Source of the DNA: Marinobacter alexandrii
GTDB lineage: Bacteria; Bacteroidota; Bacteroidia; Cytophagales; Cyclobacteriaceae
Length of the DNA stretch: 64,000 bases
NCBI GenBank assembly: GCA_039984955.1
Contig: JBDWTN010000007.1
Span: 2,860,501 to 2,924,500 of the forward strand
Direction: 5' to 3'
Shown: one piece after another, positions 17,171-26,745 of the stretch
How positions within the stretch are numbered: position 1 is the stretch's first letter
How the letters are laid out: each line of letters opens with the position of its first letter
The notes under the pieces: model-generated
The model's input: the letters and a program-made list of their open reading frames with translations, nothing else
Databases searched by the model: none
Told to the model about the DNA's origin: nothing
Made by a program: the position numbers and the translations under genes

Positions 17171-18034
17171 ATGAAAATTCATTTGATAGTAGTTTTATTG
17201 TGCCTTTTAAGTATTCAATCATATTCGCAAAGCTTTACTGGAGATACCTGGGCTACAGCTAGGGAAACGGGACAAGCCAGCATAGTGGTGACTTATGCTG
17301 AAGTTCCGAAGTATTCAGAAATGATTAATGGCCAGCCATCTGGGATTTGTTTTGAGATAATGGATCATTTTGAAGATTTTGTTGAATCTAGGTATGGAAT
17401 TCAATTAAATGTTCAATATAAGTCTATCGAAGATCCAACCAATTGGGGAGCTTTCATGGAGTCAGTAAGATCAAGTTCTGGAGGCGTTTTTGGACTTGGA
17501 GATGTATCTATAACAGAAGACAGAAAATTACAATACAATTTTAGCCCACCATACCTTTCCAATGTTGCTATACTCGTAACCAATAAGGATGTGACAAACC
17601 TTTCTTCAATAGAAAAAATTCACTCTGAGTTTTCAGGGATGACAGCTATTGTTCAAAGGGGATCTTCTCATGATAAAAGGATACAAAAGCTTCAGAAATT
17701 ATATGGAGGTTTTGATATTTCTTACGTCGACAATTCAGCAGATAAAATCACAAAGGTTCTATCATCTCCGCGCAACTTCACCTACATTGATTTCCCCAAT
17801 TACCTTGAAAGTGTATTGGATGGTGTGAACATAAAGCGACATGGAGAAGGTGATGATGCTGGAGAGAAATTTGGAATCCTGATGCCTAAAAACAGTGATT
17901 GGAATGTTGTTATGCAGTCCTTCTTTAGATCTAATGGAGGTTACACTTTAAGTGATCAATACCGAGAATCCTTGCGAAACAATCTGGGAGAAAAGATCTT
18001 AAGACTTACAGATGCGCTTGCCGCAAAGGATTAG
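17171..18034 (+). CDS. Periplasmic solute-binding protein (family 3-like)
   Basis: I use the ATG at 17171 because it gives a proper signal peptide (MKIHLIVVLLCLLSIQSYSQ), whereas an upstream in-frame ATG at 17090 adds 27 residues before it. The mature protein has the two-lobe layout of amino-acid-binding SBP_bac_3 proteins, with GICFEIMDHFEDFV near residue 60, FGLGDVSITEDRK near 105, YNFSPPYLSNVAILVTN near 120 and VQRGSSHDKRIQKL near 160. No ABC permease or ATPase accompanies it. It is convergent with a chemoreceptor gene (three-base gap), so a sensory role is possible (inference). Confidence 0.8.
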   Translation: MKIHLIVVLLCLLSIQSYSQSFTGDTWATARETGQASIVVTYAEVPKYSEMINGQPSGICFEIMDHFEDFVESRYGIQLNVQYKSIEDPTNWGAFMESVRSSSGGVFGLGDVSITEDRKLQYNFSPPYLSNVAILVTNKDVTNLSSIEKIHSEFSGMTAIVQRGSSHDKRIQKLQKLYGGFDISYVDNSADKITKVLSSPRNFTYIDFPNYLESVLDGVNIKRHGEGDDAGEKFGILMPKNSDWNVVMQSFFRSNGGYTLSDQYRESLRNNLGEKILRLTDALAAKD

Positions 18035-18037
18035 TCT

Positions 18038-20191
18038 CTATTCTTTAATCAAAGTCAATTTTTTTATTTCTTCTTTGAGCAGGGAAGCCACATCTTCCAT
18101 TTGTTTTGCTTTCTCATAAAAACTTTTCATTCCTGAAGAAAGCTCCGCAACTCCTGAAGCTGTTTGTTCTGTGCCAGCCGCAGTTTCCTCTGCGATGACG
18201 ACCACAGCTTCTGAAATTGAAACAACTTTTGACACATTCTCCTTCTGTGCAGTAGTCGCGGTGAGGATATCTTTAGAGTGGTCAAATGTATGTGTATTTG
18301 ATTTTTCAATATCGCCAAATACTTTTGAAGCCTCATCGGAGGCTTTCTTCCCGGTGATCACTGTCTTGTTCATTACGTCTATTATACTTGAAGCCTCTCC
18401 TGTATCTTTTTGAACATCTCTGATAAGTTGCTCAATTTGAGAAGCTGATTTTTTTGAATCTTCGGCAAGCTTCCGTATTTCTTCAGCCACTACTGCAAAT
18501 CCTCTCCCGGCATCACCAGCTTGCGCAGCTTCAATGGCAGCATTCAATGCCAAGAGGTTCGTCTGGCTTGCTATCTCTGATATGACATCAAGAACGCGAG
18601 TGATCTCTTTCGACCTACCAGTTAAAACATCAATAGAGGCATTTGTTTTTTCTCCATAAATGGCTATTTGATTAATGCTATTGGAAATATTTTCTATCAT
18701 TTCTCGGCCTTTTTCCCCGCTTTCAAATCCAACTTTTGCGGCTACATTGATGGCAGTTGCTCTTTCTTCCATGTCGTTGGATGACTTCAGTATTCCCTCA
18801 ATCAAAGAAGACACCTCATCTACTTGAGTGACTTGATTCTGGGCTCCAGAGCTGATTTCTCCTATAGCAGAAGCAATCTCTTTTGTATTTGTATTCATCT
18901 CCTCACTTACACTTAGCATCTCTCCTGATGATTGATCTACAATATCTGAGTTTTTAGATATTTTATTTAATAAGTTGTTAAGTTCAATAATCGCCTTATT
19001 TAGTGAGTCAGTCAGATTGAAAATTTCACCTTTTTCAAGGCGGTCATATTTTTTTGTTAAGTCACCTTTTGACATGGCCAGAGTGATGTCGTTTAGCAGG
19101 AGCATTGGACTTGAAATTGATGCCAATAGGTTATTAATTGCAACACTTAAGTCTCGCCATGCTCCTTGCTTGTCAGAGGTGTCAATTTTGGCACTCAGAA
19201 CCCCTTCCTCACCAGCCATTCGTACCACTTCATTGGTATCATCGATCACTTTTTTAAGGTTATTTCTCATCGAAATCAACGAATTCCCTAAAACATCTTG
19301 GGAACTTCTCGCGCTGAATTCAGCTTCTAGATTCCCTTTTTCTATTTCACTTGAGAATGTTGATAAGCGTTCAAAGCTTTCTATCAAAGAATTTATCCCC
19401 CGACTCATTTTTCCAATTTCATCCTCACTTTTAATGGAGATGGAATCGGTGATAATCCCTTCACTCATCAATGAGACTTTTTCCTGAAGGGTTTTCAATG
19501 GATTCGTAATATTTTTAGATAACCAGTTTGCAATAAGTATCGCAATAACAGTTCCTATAATACTTAGAATAAGTATCATGAAATTAAGCGAGTTAAAGGA
19601 GCTTTCCATATCACTGGTGATGCTGGATAGCTCCTGCTTTTTTTGTGTTAAAATTTCATTTACTCTCTCTACCAGGATTCCAGATTTTGGGATAATATTT
19701 CTTTCTAGCAATTCTTCACTGATAAGCACATTGATGATATCTGCATATTCTTCCTCAGAGTGAAGAATCTCTACAATGGTTTTTTGACTCACTAAAATAC
19801 TGTCATATGATGCTACCGTACTTGCGAGTATTTGATCAATCGAGCTTGCTTTGGATGTACTGTCGATTTGAGTGAGAAGCTTTTTCTTTAGAATAGGATA
19901 AGCATTATTGTGTATTTCTCTCAGCTTTTCTTTGTCCTTTTCATATTTTGAAACGTAAACCCAGTTGGTGGCGTATGATCTTGAATTCTCAACAATATTT
20001 CTGAATTCATTTATGGTATCGACAGATCGATTGATCTCATTGTTGACTTTGTCCAATACATCTATGCTCTTGGAGAGAGTGAAAAAAGTATAGATCCCAT
20101 AAATAACATTGATCGTAATAATCAAAATGAAACTAACCCTTATTTTTTTTCCAATAGTTGAATTGCTGAGTGATAATTTTTTATCGAACAT
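18038..20191 (-). CDS. Methyl-accepting chemotaxis protein with several HAMP units
   Basis: The 717-residue receptor has a first membrane helix near residues 15-35, an all-helical periplasmic region to about 198 and a second helix near 200-222. A HAMP domain follows ([20 protein letters not shown]), and then further HAMP-like repeats near 275-315, 320-360 and 360-400, each with the GxL(x)n pattern ([25 protein letters not shown]). The C-terminal signalling hairpin is canonical ([20 protein letters not shown], then [18 protein letters not shown]). No che genes lie in the window. A poly-HAMP receptor in a presumed gliding bacterium may feed a Che-like or other kinase pathway. Confidence 0.93.
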   Translation of the reverse strand: MFDKKLSLSNSTIGKKIRVSFILIITINVIYGIYTFFTLSKSIDVLDKVNNEINRSVDTINEFRNIVENSRSYATNWVYVSKYEKDKEKLREIHNNAYPILKKKLLTQIDSTSKASSIDQILASTVASYDSILVSQKTIVEILHSEEEYADIINVLISEELLERNIIPKSGILVERVNEILTQKKQELSSITSDMESSFNSLNFMILILSIIGTVIAILIANWLSKNITNPLKTLQEKVSLMSEGIITDSISIKSEDEIGKMSRGINSLIESFERLSTFSSEIEKGNLEAEFSARSSQDVLGNSLISMRNNLKKVIDDTNEVVRMAGEEGVLSAKIDTSDKQGAWRDLSVAINNLLASISSPMLLLNDITLAMSKGDLTKKYDRLEKGEIFNLTDSLNKAIIELNNLLNKISKNSDIVDQSSGEMLSVSEEMNTNTKEIASAIGEISSGAQNQVTQVDEVSSLIEGILKSSNDMEERATAINVAAKVGFESGEKGREMIENISNSINQIAIYGEKTNASIDVLTGRSKEITRVLDVISEIASQTNLLALNAAIEAAQAGDAGRGFAVVAEEIRKLAEDSKKSASQIEQLIRDVQKDTGEASSIIDVMNKTVITGKKASDEASKVFGDIEKSNTHTFDHSKDILTATTAQKENVSKVVSISEAVVVIAEETAAGTEQTASGVAELSSGMKSFYEKAKQMEDVASLLKEEIKKLTLIKE

Positions 20192-20348
20192 GTGTTACTA
20201 AAATCATATGCTGGTTGAAGCTTATAAAGCTATAAAAACGATTGATATTTTAATTCATTGATATTGACTTGCGGTTATCAAATTCGACATTGTGCGATTT
20301 ATTATCCTTTGCTTGGGGCACTTTTAGCCATTCTGTAGAGTATATGTT

Positions 20349-21083
20349 TTAGTTTTCAATAATTTCAATCAACTCTATTTCGAGCGTTTGATTACCATAG
20401 TTGTGGATAATCATTTTCACAAATCCAAACTCAGGATGAAACCAGAAGTTATGTGAAGAACTACCAAATGACGCTTCAGTATAAGAGCTAATATGCCAAG
20501 CTTCTAGTTTCCTATACGGCAATTCAAGGTTTTCATACCCAATGACTTCATAATAGTTAGTCAATGTAGAATTAGCCCAATCGCCCCATCCTTCATAAAT
20601 ATTTAAGGACCCACTCCATGTCTTGCCGTGCTCGAGTGGAAGTCTAACTTCCGGGAAGGGAGCTACCTCAGTAAATGAATATTGATTTTGTCTAAATGGA
20701 TGCATCCAAATGATATTCTCGTTTTCTATTATACCAGTGGTTGTCTTTTTGACCCATGTCCAATCTAAAAGCTTCTTGTTGATTGAAAGATTATTTATCC
20801 GATCGACATCTTCTTCATCGAATTCATACTGAATGGTGATTTCCTGTTGACTCTCCGGCTGATACTCCCATGGATTTCCATTTGCCATCATCCAAATTTT
20901 GCTTTCTGATACTTGGTTATGCTCTGCATCCCATAGTTTAGCATTGAAAATGTATTGCCTACAGGGCTTGAAAACCATATAGCTATTTCCGTTTTCAATG
21001 CATTCTACTGTTTCAAAAGTGGAAACTTGATTACAGCTAAACGTGCTTATTAGTATCATGACACCACAAAAAGAGTTTTTCAT
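20349..21083 (-). CDS. Putative lipoprotein of unknown function
   Basis: The 244-residue protein has a lipoprotein-type N-terminus (MKNSFCGVMILISTFSC), with Cys 17 as the likely lipidated residue. The mature part is rich in Trp, Tyr and Asn and looks all-beta, for example LLDWTWVKKTTTGIIENENI and GKTWSGSLNIYEGWGDW. No family is recognised. It is divergent from the phospholipase C-like gene at 21143 with only 59 bases between the start codons. Confidence 0.65.
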   Translation of the reverse strand: MKNSFCGVMILISTFSCNQVSTFETVECIENGNSYMVFKPCRQYIFNAKLWDAEHNQVSESKIWMMANGNPWEYQPESQQEITIQYEFDEEDVDRINNLSINKKLLDWTWVKKTTTGIIENENIIWMHPFRQNQYSFTEVAPFPEVRLPLEHGKTWSGSLNIYEGWGDWANSTLTNYYEVIGYENLELPYRKLEAWHISSYTEASFGSSSHNFWFHPEFGFVKMIIHNYGNQTLEIELIEIIEN

Positions 21084-21142
21084 TCTTTGTTCTTTAAGGA
21101 TATTGAAACCAATGTATTCATAAAATTTTCTAACTTCAGTGT

Positions 21143-22108
21143 ATGAGAGCTTTCCTCGTATTTTTTACTGTGTTGATACCCATCTTTTCTTGGGGAGAAA
21201 AGAGCTGGGGATTTTTTGCGCATCAAAAAATAAATCGATTGGCGGTATTTACTCTTCCTCCAGAAATGATTGGCTTTTATAAGGAGAACATTCAATTCGT
21301 GACTGAGAAAGCTGTCAATCCTGACATGCGGCGTAACGTAATAAAAGAAGAAGCAGCTAGACACTATATTGATGTGGATGTATATGGAGATTCTGCTGTT
21401 TATAAAATGCCCAGGTATTGGAATGATGCTGTTGAAAAGTACACAGAAGATACACTGCAGGCATATGGCATTGTCCCTTATCATATCAACCGAATGTCAT
21501 TTTGGCTGATAAAGGCCTTTCAGGATAAAAATGCTGAACAAATTTTAAGACTCTCATCTGACATGGGGCATTATATCGCAGATGCAAATGTGCCTCTTCA
21601 TACTACGGAAAATTACAATGGACAATTGAGTGGTCAGTATGGCATTCATGGTTTTTGGGAATCAAGGTTGCCCGAATTGTTTGTAGAGAACTACGACCTA
21701 CTTTCTGGAAAAGCAAAGTACATTGAAAATATTCAGCTACGTGCTTGGGATGCCGTAGTAAATGCACATGAAGCTCTGGATTCGGTTCTATTGTTTGAAA
21801 AACAATTGACAAAAAGGTATCCGGAATCGAAAAAATATGGATATGAAGAGCGCGGACAATCAACTATCCGTACCTATAGCTATGATTTCTCCGAAGATTA
21901 TCACAGAAAGCTAAATGGTATGGTCGAACGACAAATGCGAGCCTCCATCAAGATGGTAGGAGATGTTTGGTTTAGCTGCTGGGTAAAGGCAGGACAACCA
22001 GATTTGTCTGATTTGATAGAGAAGGGGGTGGAGCTTCAGGATTCTACATTTGTCATAGATACAAGTGTGAAATTGAGAAATCATGAAGCTGGAATAGGAG
22101 AGAATTGA
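21143..22108 (+). CDS. Zinc-dependent phospholipase C / S1-P1 nuclease-fold protein
   Basis: The 321-residue exported protein has a signal peptide ending near residue 20 and a tryptophan at the mature start (SWGFFAHQKINRLAVF). In this superfamily the N-terminal Trp and the following His are zinc ligands. Other ligand motifs are RHYIDVDVYG near 72, SDMGHYIADANVPLHTTENY near 140 and GIHGFWESRLPEL near 170. Family members cleave phospholipids or single-stranded nucleic acids, and the sequence alone does not decide between these. The stop codon lies one base before the ilvA stop on the other strand. Confidence 0.8.
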   Translation: MRAFLVFFTVLIPIFSWGEKSWGFFAHQKINRLAVFTLPPEMIGFYKENIQFVTEKAVNPDMRRNVIKEEAARHYIDVDVYGDSAVYKMPRYWNDAVEKYTEDTLQAYGIVPYHINRMSFWLIKAFQDKNAEQILRLSSDMGHYIADANVPLHTTENYNGQLSGQYGIHGFWESRLPELFVENYDLLSGKAKYIENIQLRAWDAVVNAHEALDSVLLFEKQLTKRYPESKKYGYEERGQSTIRTYSYDFSEDYHRKLNGMVERQMRASIKMVGDVWFSCWVKAGQPDLSDLIEKGVELQDSTFVIDTSVKLRNHEAGIGEN

Positions 22109-22109
22109 T

Positions 22110-23369
22110 TTAAACAATCAAATTCAGAAGATCTGGTTGATCATTAAGATATTCTCCGAAGAAACGTTTCCGCTTCATTCTATCGATAAGTGACAAGAGG
22201 TCTCTTTTATCCTTTAGCTCAATTCCTACTACCGCAGCTCCTTTTTCACGCGAATTCTTTTTGGTATACTCAAAATGAGTAATGTCATCTTTAGGTCCCA
22301 GAATTTCAGCGACAAACTCTTTTAAAGCTCCTGCACGCTGGGGGAACCGCACTACGAAGTAATGCTTAAGTCCTTCGAATAGAAGTGCTCTTTCTTTGAT
22401 TTCTTCCATTCGTGTAATGTCGTTGTTGCTACCGCTAACAAGACATACCACATTTGTTCCCTTAATCTTATTGGAAAGCTGACTCAGAGCAGAGATAGTA
22501 AGGGCTCCCGCCGGCTCCACGACTATGGCATCTCGATTGTATAACTCTAGCATAGTTTTGCAAATTTCCCCTTCAGGCACAGTTATCACTTCATCTATAA
22601 TCTCTTTGCAAATCGCAAAAGTGAGATCGCCGACCTGCTGTACAGCTGCTCCATCTACAAACTTATCTATGTGATCCAGAGGAGTATTTTCACCATAGTC
22701 TAAGGCATGCTGCATAGATGGCGCTCCCAATGGCTCTACCCCAATAATCTTCGTTGATGGGGAGAGTGTTTTAATGACTGAGCCTACACCAGCTGCCAGT
22801 CCACCACCACCAATAGGAAGCAATAGATAGTCAATGGGTTGAGATACTTGTTCCAGCAATTCCAACCCTATTGTGGCTTGGCCTTCGATGACTTTTAGGT
22901 CGTCAAAAGGATGAATGAATGATGCATTTCTTGATTTAGAAAATAGCAGGGCAATTTCCTTCGCTTGATCAAATGTGTCTCCCTCTAATTGGATTTCCAC
23001 ATATTCTTTCCCAAACATTCGCACCTGCTCCACCTTTTGCATTGGAGTGGTCGATGGCATGAATATGACTCCTTTTGTCTGGAGTTTTTGACAGGAAAGT
23101 GCTACTCCCTGCGCATGATTGCCTGCGCTTGCGCAGACTACTCCATTGGCCAACTCTTGTGGGGATAGAGATTGCATTTTGTTAAAAGCACCTCTGATCT
23201 TATAAGATCTCACTGGCTGTAAATCCTCTCTTTTCATCAGAATGTTTGCCTGAAAGAAAGAGGAGTAGTTTAGGCTTGGCAATAGAGGAGTGTAAGCCGC
23301 AACTCCTTTTAAAGTAGATGCTGCGGCTTTTACACTATCTAAACTAATAACGTGTTCTTTTACTTCCAT
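22110..23369 (-). CDS. ilvA: Threonine dehydratase (threonine deaminase) IlvA
   Basis: IlvA converts threonine to 2-oxobutanoate, the committed step to isoleucine, with pyridoxal phosphate. The 419-residue protein shows the PLP lysine motif RSYKIRGAFNKM near residue 57, SAGNHAQGVALSC near 82, the phosphate-binding loop PIGGGGLAAGVGS near 188 and VSGSNNDI near 311. A single C-terminal ACT-like domain (YFVVRFPQRAGALKEFV onward) could bind isoleucine as feedback inhibitor. It is the last gene of the leu-ilv array, 25 bases after ilvC. Confidence 0.96.
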   Translation of the reverse strand: MEVKEHVISLDSVKAAASTLKGVAAYTPLLPSLNYSSFFQANILMKREDLQPVRSYKIRGAFNKMQSLSPQELANGVVCASAGNHAQGVALSCQKLQTKGVIFMPSTTPMQKVEQVRMFGKEYVEIQLEGDTFDQAKEIALLFSKSRNASFIHPFDDLKVIEGQATIGLELLEQVSQPIDYLLLPIGGGGLAAGVGSVIKTLSPSTKIIGVEPLGAPSMQHALDYGENTPLDHIDKFVDGAAVQQVGDLTFAICKEIIDEVITVPEGEICKTMLELYNRDAIVVEPAGALTISALSQLSNKIKGTNVVCLVSGSNNDITRMEEIKERALLFEGLKHYFVVRFPQRAGALKEFVAEILGPKDDITHFEYTKKNSREKGAAVVGIELKDKRDLLSLIDRMKRKRFFGEYLNDQPDLLNLIV

Positions 23370-23394
23370 TCAATGAAGATTTACGGACGATCCC

Positions 23395-24441
23395 TTATGC
23401 ATTTTCAGGTCTAAGTTTTCTTACTGCGGCACCAGCTTTCCACATTTCTGAATCGCTCAATTCTTTTAGCTCTTCCTCAAGCCTTACTCTGTAGTCATCT
23501 TTTTCGTTGGCCTTAATAGTTATTTTGGCTTCATTGCCTGACTCCACACTATCGTACAATTCTTCAAAAACTGGAACTACTGCATCTCTAAATTTTTTCC
23601 ACCAGTCAAGTGCACCGCGTTGTGCGGTTGTGGAGCAATTAGCATACATCCAATCCATACCATTTTCCGCAATGAGCGGGTAAAGAGATTGAGTAGCTTC
23701 TTCCACCGTCTCGTTAAATGCTTCGGAAGGTGAATGCCCCTTCTTTCGAAGCAAATCATACTGAGCAGCAAACAATCCCTGAATTGCACCCATCAAGCTT
23801 CCTCGTTCTCCAGTTAGATCGCTATGAACTTCCTTCTCAAAATTGGTTTCGAATAGATAACCAGAACCGACTCCAATACCCAATGAAATGACTCGTTCTC
23901 TTGCATTTCCCGTAGCATCTTGATGTACAGCAAATGATGAGTTGAGACCTTTTCCAGCGACAAATAATCTTCTCAATGAAGTTCCAGATCCCTTTGGCGC
24001 AACCAGAATAACATCGACATCATCAGGAGGCACTATGCCGGTCTGATCGTGATGAGTGATGCCAAATCCATGAGAGAAATACAAGGCTTTTCCAGCGGAT
24101 AGATGGTTTTTTACTGTATTCCATTGGGCGATTTGCCCTGCATCTGATAGGAGGTATTGAATGATGGTTCCTTTATCACAAGCTTGCTCTATTTCAAAAA
24201 GATCAATTCCCTCCTGAAAGCCATCTGCTTTAGCCTTTTCCCATGATTTTCCGCCTTTACGCTGACCTATGATTACATTGAACCCATTGTCTCTTAGGTT
24301 GAGCGCCTGACCAGGTCCTTGTACACCATAACCAATGATGGCGATGGTTTCGTTTTTCAGTACTTCTCTTGCTTTTTCTAATGGAAATTCTTCCCGGGTG
24401 ACCACCTCTTCTAAGGTTCCACCAAAATTAATTTGTGCCAT
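23395..24441 (-). CDS. ilvC: Ketol-acid reductoisomerase IlvC
   Basis: IlvC isomerises and reduces acetolactate or acetohydroxybutyrate to the dihydroxy acid with NAD(P)H and magnesium. The 348-residue protein has a Rossmann motif (IAIIGYGVQGPGQALNLRDN), a following GQRKGGKSWEKA loop that sets cofactor preference, and the acidic metal motif DLTGERGSLMGAIQGLF with the later ETVEEATQSLYPLI. The sequence type is the one seen in Bacteroidota. It is co-transcribed with ilvN (18-base gap). Confidence 0.96.
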   Translation of the reverse strand: MAQINFGGTLEEVVTREEFPLEKAREVLKNETIAIIGYGVQGPGQALNLRDNGFNVIIGQRKGGKSWEKAKADGFQEGIDLFEIEQACDKGTIIQYLLSDAGQIAQWNTVKNHLSAGKALYFSHGFGITHHDQTGIVPPDDVDVILVAPKGSGTSLRRLFVAGKGLNSSFAVHQDATGNARERVISLGIGVGSGYLFETNFEKEVHSDLTGERGSLMGAIQGLFAAQYDLLRKKGHSPSEAFNETVEEATQSLYPLIAENGMDWMYANCSTTAQRGALDWWKKFRDAVVPVFEELYDSVESGNEAKITIKANEKDDYRVRLEEELKELSDSEMWKAGAAVRKLRPENA

Positions 24442-24459
24442 TTCTGTTTCTGTTATTGT

Positions 24460-25017
24460 TTAAAATTCTTTGATACTTAATGTGTTAGATTGTGAGGTTT
24501 CTAATTCCCTTATGAAAGCCTCCGTTCGTCTTTTTGATTTTGAAATTGCCACTCTGCCAGAGCGGGCAAATTCAAGAATGTCGAAAGGCTGTAGCGTTTC
24601 ATACAACTCATGCGTTTCTTGCTTGGTGCCTGTTTTCTCAATGACAATCTGATTTTCTTCAATTGCAATGATTTTGGCTCCATGCTGCCTGATGAGTGTC
24701 TCCAGAAGCCTGTTTTTTTGAAAGACTTCAAGCGAGAGTTTGTATAAAGCAATTTCCTGATAGTAAATCTGATCTTCTTCGTATAGGAAAGACCCCAGAA
24801 CATCAACTAGTTTCCTTATCTGTTTTACTACTTTCTCTAATGCCGGTTTAGTGGCAGTAGCCACTATGGTATACCTGCTGACTCCTTCCACTTCTGTAGT
24901 AGAGACATTCAGACTATTTATATTGATCTTTCTTCGACTCAAAATGATCGTGAGTTTATTCAGAAGTCCAGGTTTGTCCTCTGTCAAAACCGATATGGTG
25001 TATTCTTTCTGCTCCAT
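24460..25017 (-). CDS. ilvN: Acetolactate synthase small (regulatory) subunit
   Basis: This subunit activates the catalytic subunit and gives valine feedback. The 185-residue protein opens with an ACT domain (YTISVLTEDKPGLLNKLTII, then RRKININSLNVS) and ends with the C-terminal ACT-like half (LETLIRQHGAKIIAIEENQI, LEFARSGRVAISK). I use the ATG at 25017, which overlaps the ilvB stop as TGATG, rather than a GTG one codon earlier. It is translationally coupled to ilvB. The symbol ilvH would be equally valid. Confidence 0.93.
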   Translation of the reverse strand: MEQKEYTISVLTEDKPGLLNKLTIILSRRKININSLNVSTTEVEGVSRYTIVATATKPALEKVVKQIRKLVDVLGSFLYEEDQIYYQEIALYKLSLEVFQKNRLLETLIRQHGAKIIAIEENQIVIEKTGTKQETHELYETLQPFDILEFARSGRVAISKSKRRTEAFIRELETSQSNTLSIKEF

Positions 25018-26744
25018 CACTCTAATCTTATTTTAGAAACACAACTTCCTGAAGGCACCATAGGGAATACATTTTCTTCCTTCTCTACCACAATTTCGAG
25101 GAGACTGGACTCTTTGGTATTCAGCCATTGATCAAATGCATAGTTTAATTCTTCTCTTTTCTCAATTCGTTGCGCAGCAATGCGGTATCCTTCTGCTATT
25201 TTGATGAAATCAGGATTATCCATTTCTGTGAATGAATACCTTCTATCGAAGAATAACTGTTGCCACTGCCTCACCATACCCAGAAAACTATTATTCAAAA
25301 TCAAAATTTTAACTCCTACTTGGTACTGCATGATTACCCCCAGCTCTTGTATGGTCATTTGAAAGCCGCCATCTCCAATGATGGCGATCACTTCCCGATT
25401 CGGTTTGCCGATCTTAGCACCGATCGCAGCTGGAAGACAGAATCCCATGGTTCCTAGACCACCTGAAGTGATATGACTTTTAGGTTGGTCGAACTGATAG
25501 TATCTAGCCGCCATCATTTGATGTTGCCCTACGTCTGTTATAACGACCGATTTTCCTTGTGTTTTTATGGATAATTTGTGGATGACTTCTGCCATGGTCA
25601 TCAATTCACTGGTTGGTTGAATTGATTTCTGGATAGCTTTATCCATTTCAATTTTATCGCATTCGTGAAATTCTTTTACCCATTCCTCGTGATCATTTGA
25701 TTTAACTAATGGTAGCAATGCTTTGAGTGCTTGCTTAGCATCTCCGTTTATTGCGACATCCGTTTGAATATTCTTGTCAATTTCGGCTGGATCCAATTCG
25801 ATGTGGATCACTTTTGCTTGCTTTGCATAGGTATTGATGTCACCTGTTACACGGTCGTCGAATCGCATGCCAATAGCTATGAATACATCGCATTCATTGG
25901 TTTTCACATTTGGCCCATAATTACCATGCATGCCCGCATAACCTACATAGAGTGGATGGTTGGTTGAAAAAGCTGATAATCCCAATAGGGTAGAAGCTGC
26001 AGGAATTCCTGTTTTTTCCACGAATTCCTTAAGTTCTTTTTCAGCGCCAGACAGAGTTACACCTTGTCCGAAAATCAGATATGGTTTTTTTGCCTGATTG
26101 ATTAACTCAGTGGCTGTTTTTAGCGGCTGCTCTTTTAGTTCTGGATAAGGCTGATAACTTCTGATTCTTTCGCAAGCCTCATAAGTAAAATCAAAAGACT
26201 GTTGTTGAGCATCTTTCGTGATGTCAATAAGGACAGGGCCGGGGCGCCCAGATTGTGCAATGTAAAAAGCTTTTGCGAGTGCCATTGGGATTTCTTCTGG
26301 CCGAGTTATCTGGAAGTTCCATTTAGTTACTGGCATAGAAATACCAATGATGTCAGTCTCTTGAAATGCATCACTGCCCAATAGATGGCTGGCGACTTGA
26401 CCTGTTATACAAACAAGGGGAGTAGAATCAATTTGGGCATCAGTAATGCCTGTGATTAGATTGGTTGCACCTGGTCCGGAAGTAGCAAAGCAAACGCCTA
26501 CTTTTCCAGAAGATCTGGCAAACCCTTGGGCTGCATGTATAGCTCCTTGCTCGTGTCGTGTCAGAATATGCTTTAATTGATCTTCATAATCATACAAAGC
26601 GTCATAAACAGGCATAATGGCCCCTCCTGGATAACCGAAAATGGTTTCAACTTCTTCTTCAATCAGGCATTTCAAAATAGCTTCAGAACCGGTTAATCGT
26701 TCGGTTTTTAATTTTTTTTCTAGACTTTCTACTAGTGCTTCCAT
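25017..26744 (-). CDS. ilvB: Acetolactate synthase large (catalytic) subunit
   Basis: The enzyme condenses two pyruvates, or pyruvate with 2-oxobutanoate, using thiamine diphosphate, FAD and magnesium. The 575-residue protein shows the catalytic Glu region GYPGGAIMPVYDAL near residue 37, TSGPGATNLITGI near 88, the FAD-linked centre, and the ThDP-binding motif IIGDGGFQMTIQELG with the following ILNNSFLGMVRQWQQLF. The length and motif order are normal. It follows ilvD by one base and overlaps ilvN by one. Confidence 0.97.
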   Translation of the reverse strand: MEALVESLEKKLKTERLTGSEAILKCLIEEEVETIFGYPGGAIMPVYDALYDYEDQLKHILTRHEQGAIHAAQGFARSSGKVGVCFATSGPGATNLITGITDAQIDSTPLVCITGQVASHLLGSDAFQETDIIGISMPVTKWNFQITRPEEIPMALAKAFYIAQSGRPGPVLIDITKDAQQQSFDFTYEACERIRSYQPYPELKEQPLKTATELINQAKKPYLIFGQGVTLSGAEKELKEFVEKTGIPAASTLLGLSAFSTNHPLYVGYAGMHGNYGPNVKTNECDVFIAIGMRFDDRVTGDINTYAKQAKVIHIELDPAEIDKNIQTDVAINGDAKQALKALLPLVKSNDHEEWVKEFHECDKIEMDKAIQKSIQPTSELMTMAEVIHKLSIKTQGKSVVITDVGQHQMMAARYYQFDQPKSHITSGGLGTMGFCLPAAIGAKIGKPNREVIAIIGDGGFQMTIQELGVIMQYQVGVKILILNNSFLGMVRQWQQLFFDRRYSFTEMDNPDFIKIAEGYRIAAQRIEKREELNYAFDQWLNTKESSLLEIVVEKEENVFPMVPSGSCVSKIRLE

Positions 26745-26745
26745 A

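Noticed and set aside
18975-19487. A 170-codon open frame antisense to the chemoreceptor
   Set aside because: It is Ser/Leu/Ile-rich as expected from the complement of helical coding sequence, with no motif or leader.
22100-22126. Inverted repeat at the junction of the phospholipase C-like gene and ilvA
   Set aside because: The imperfect, AT-rich arms overlap both stop codons and lack a T tract; not strong enough to call a terminator.
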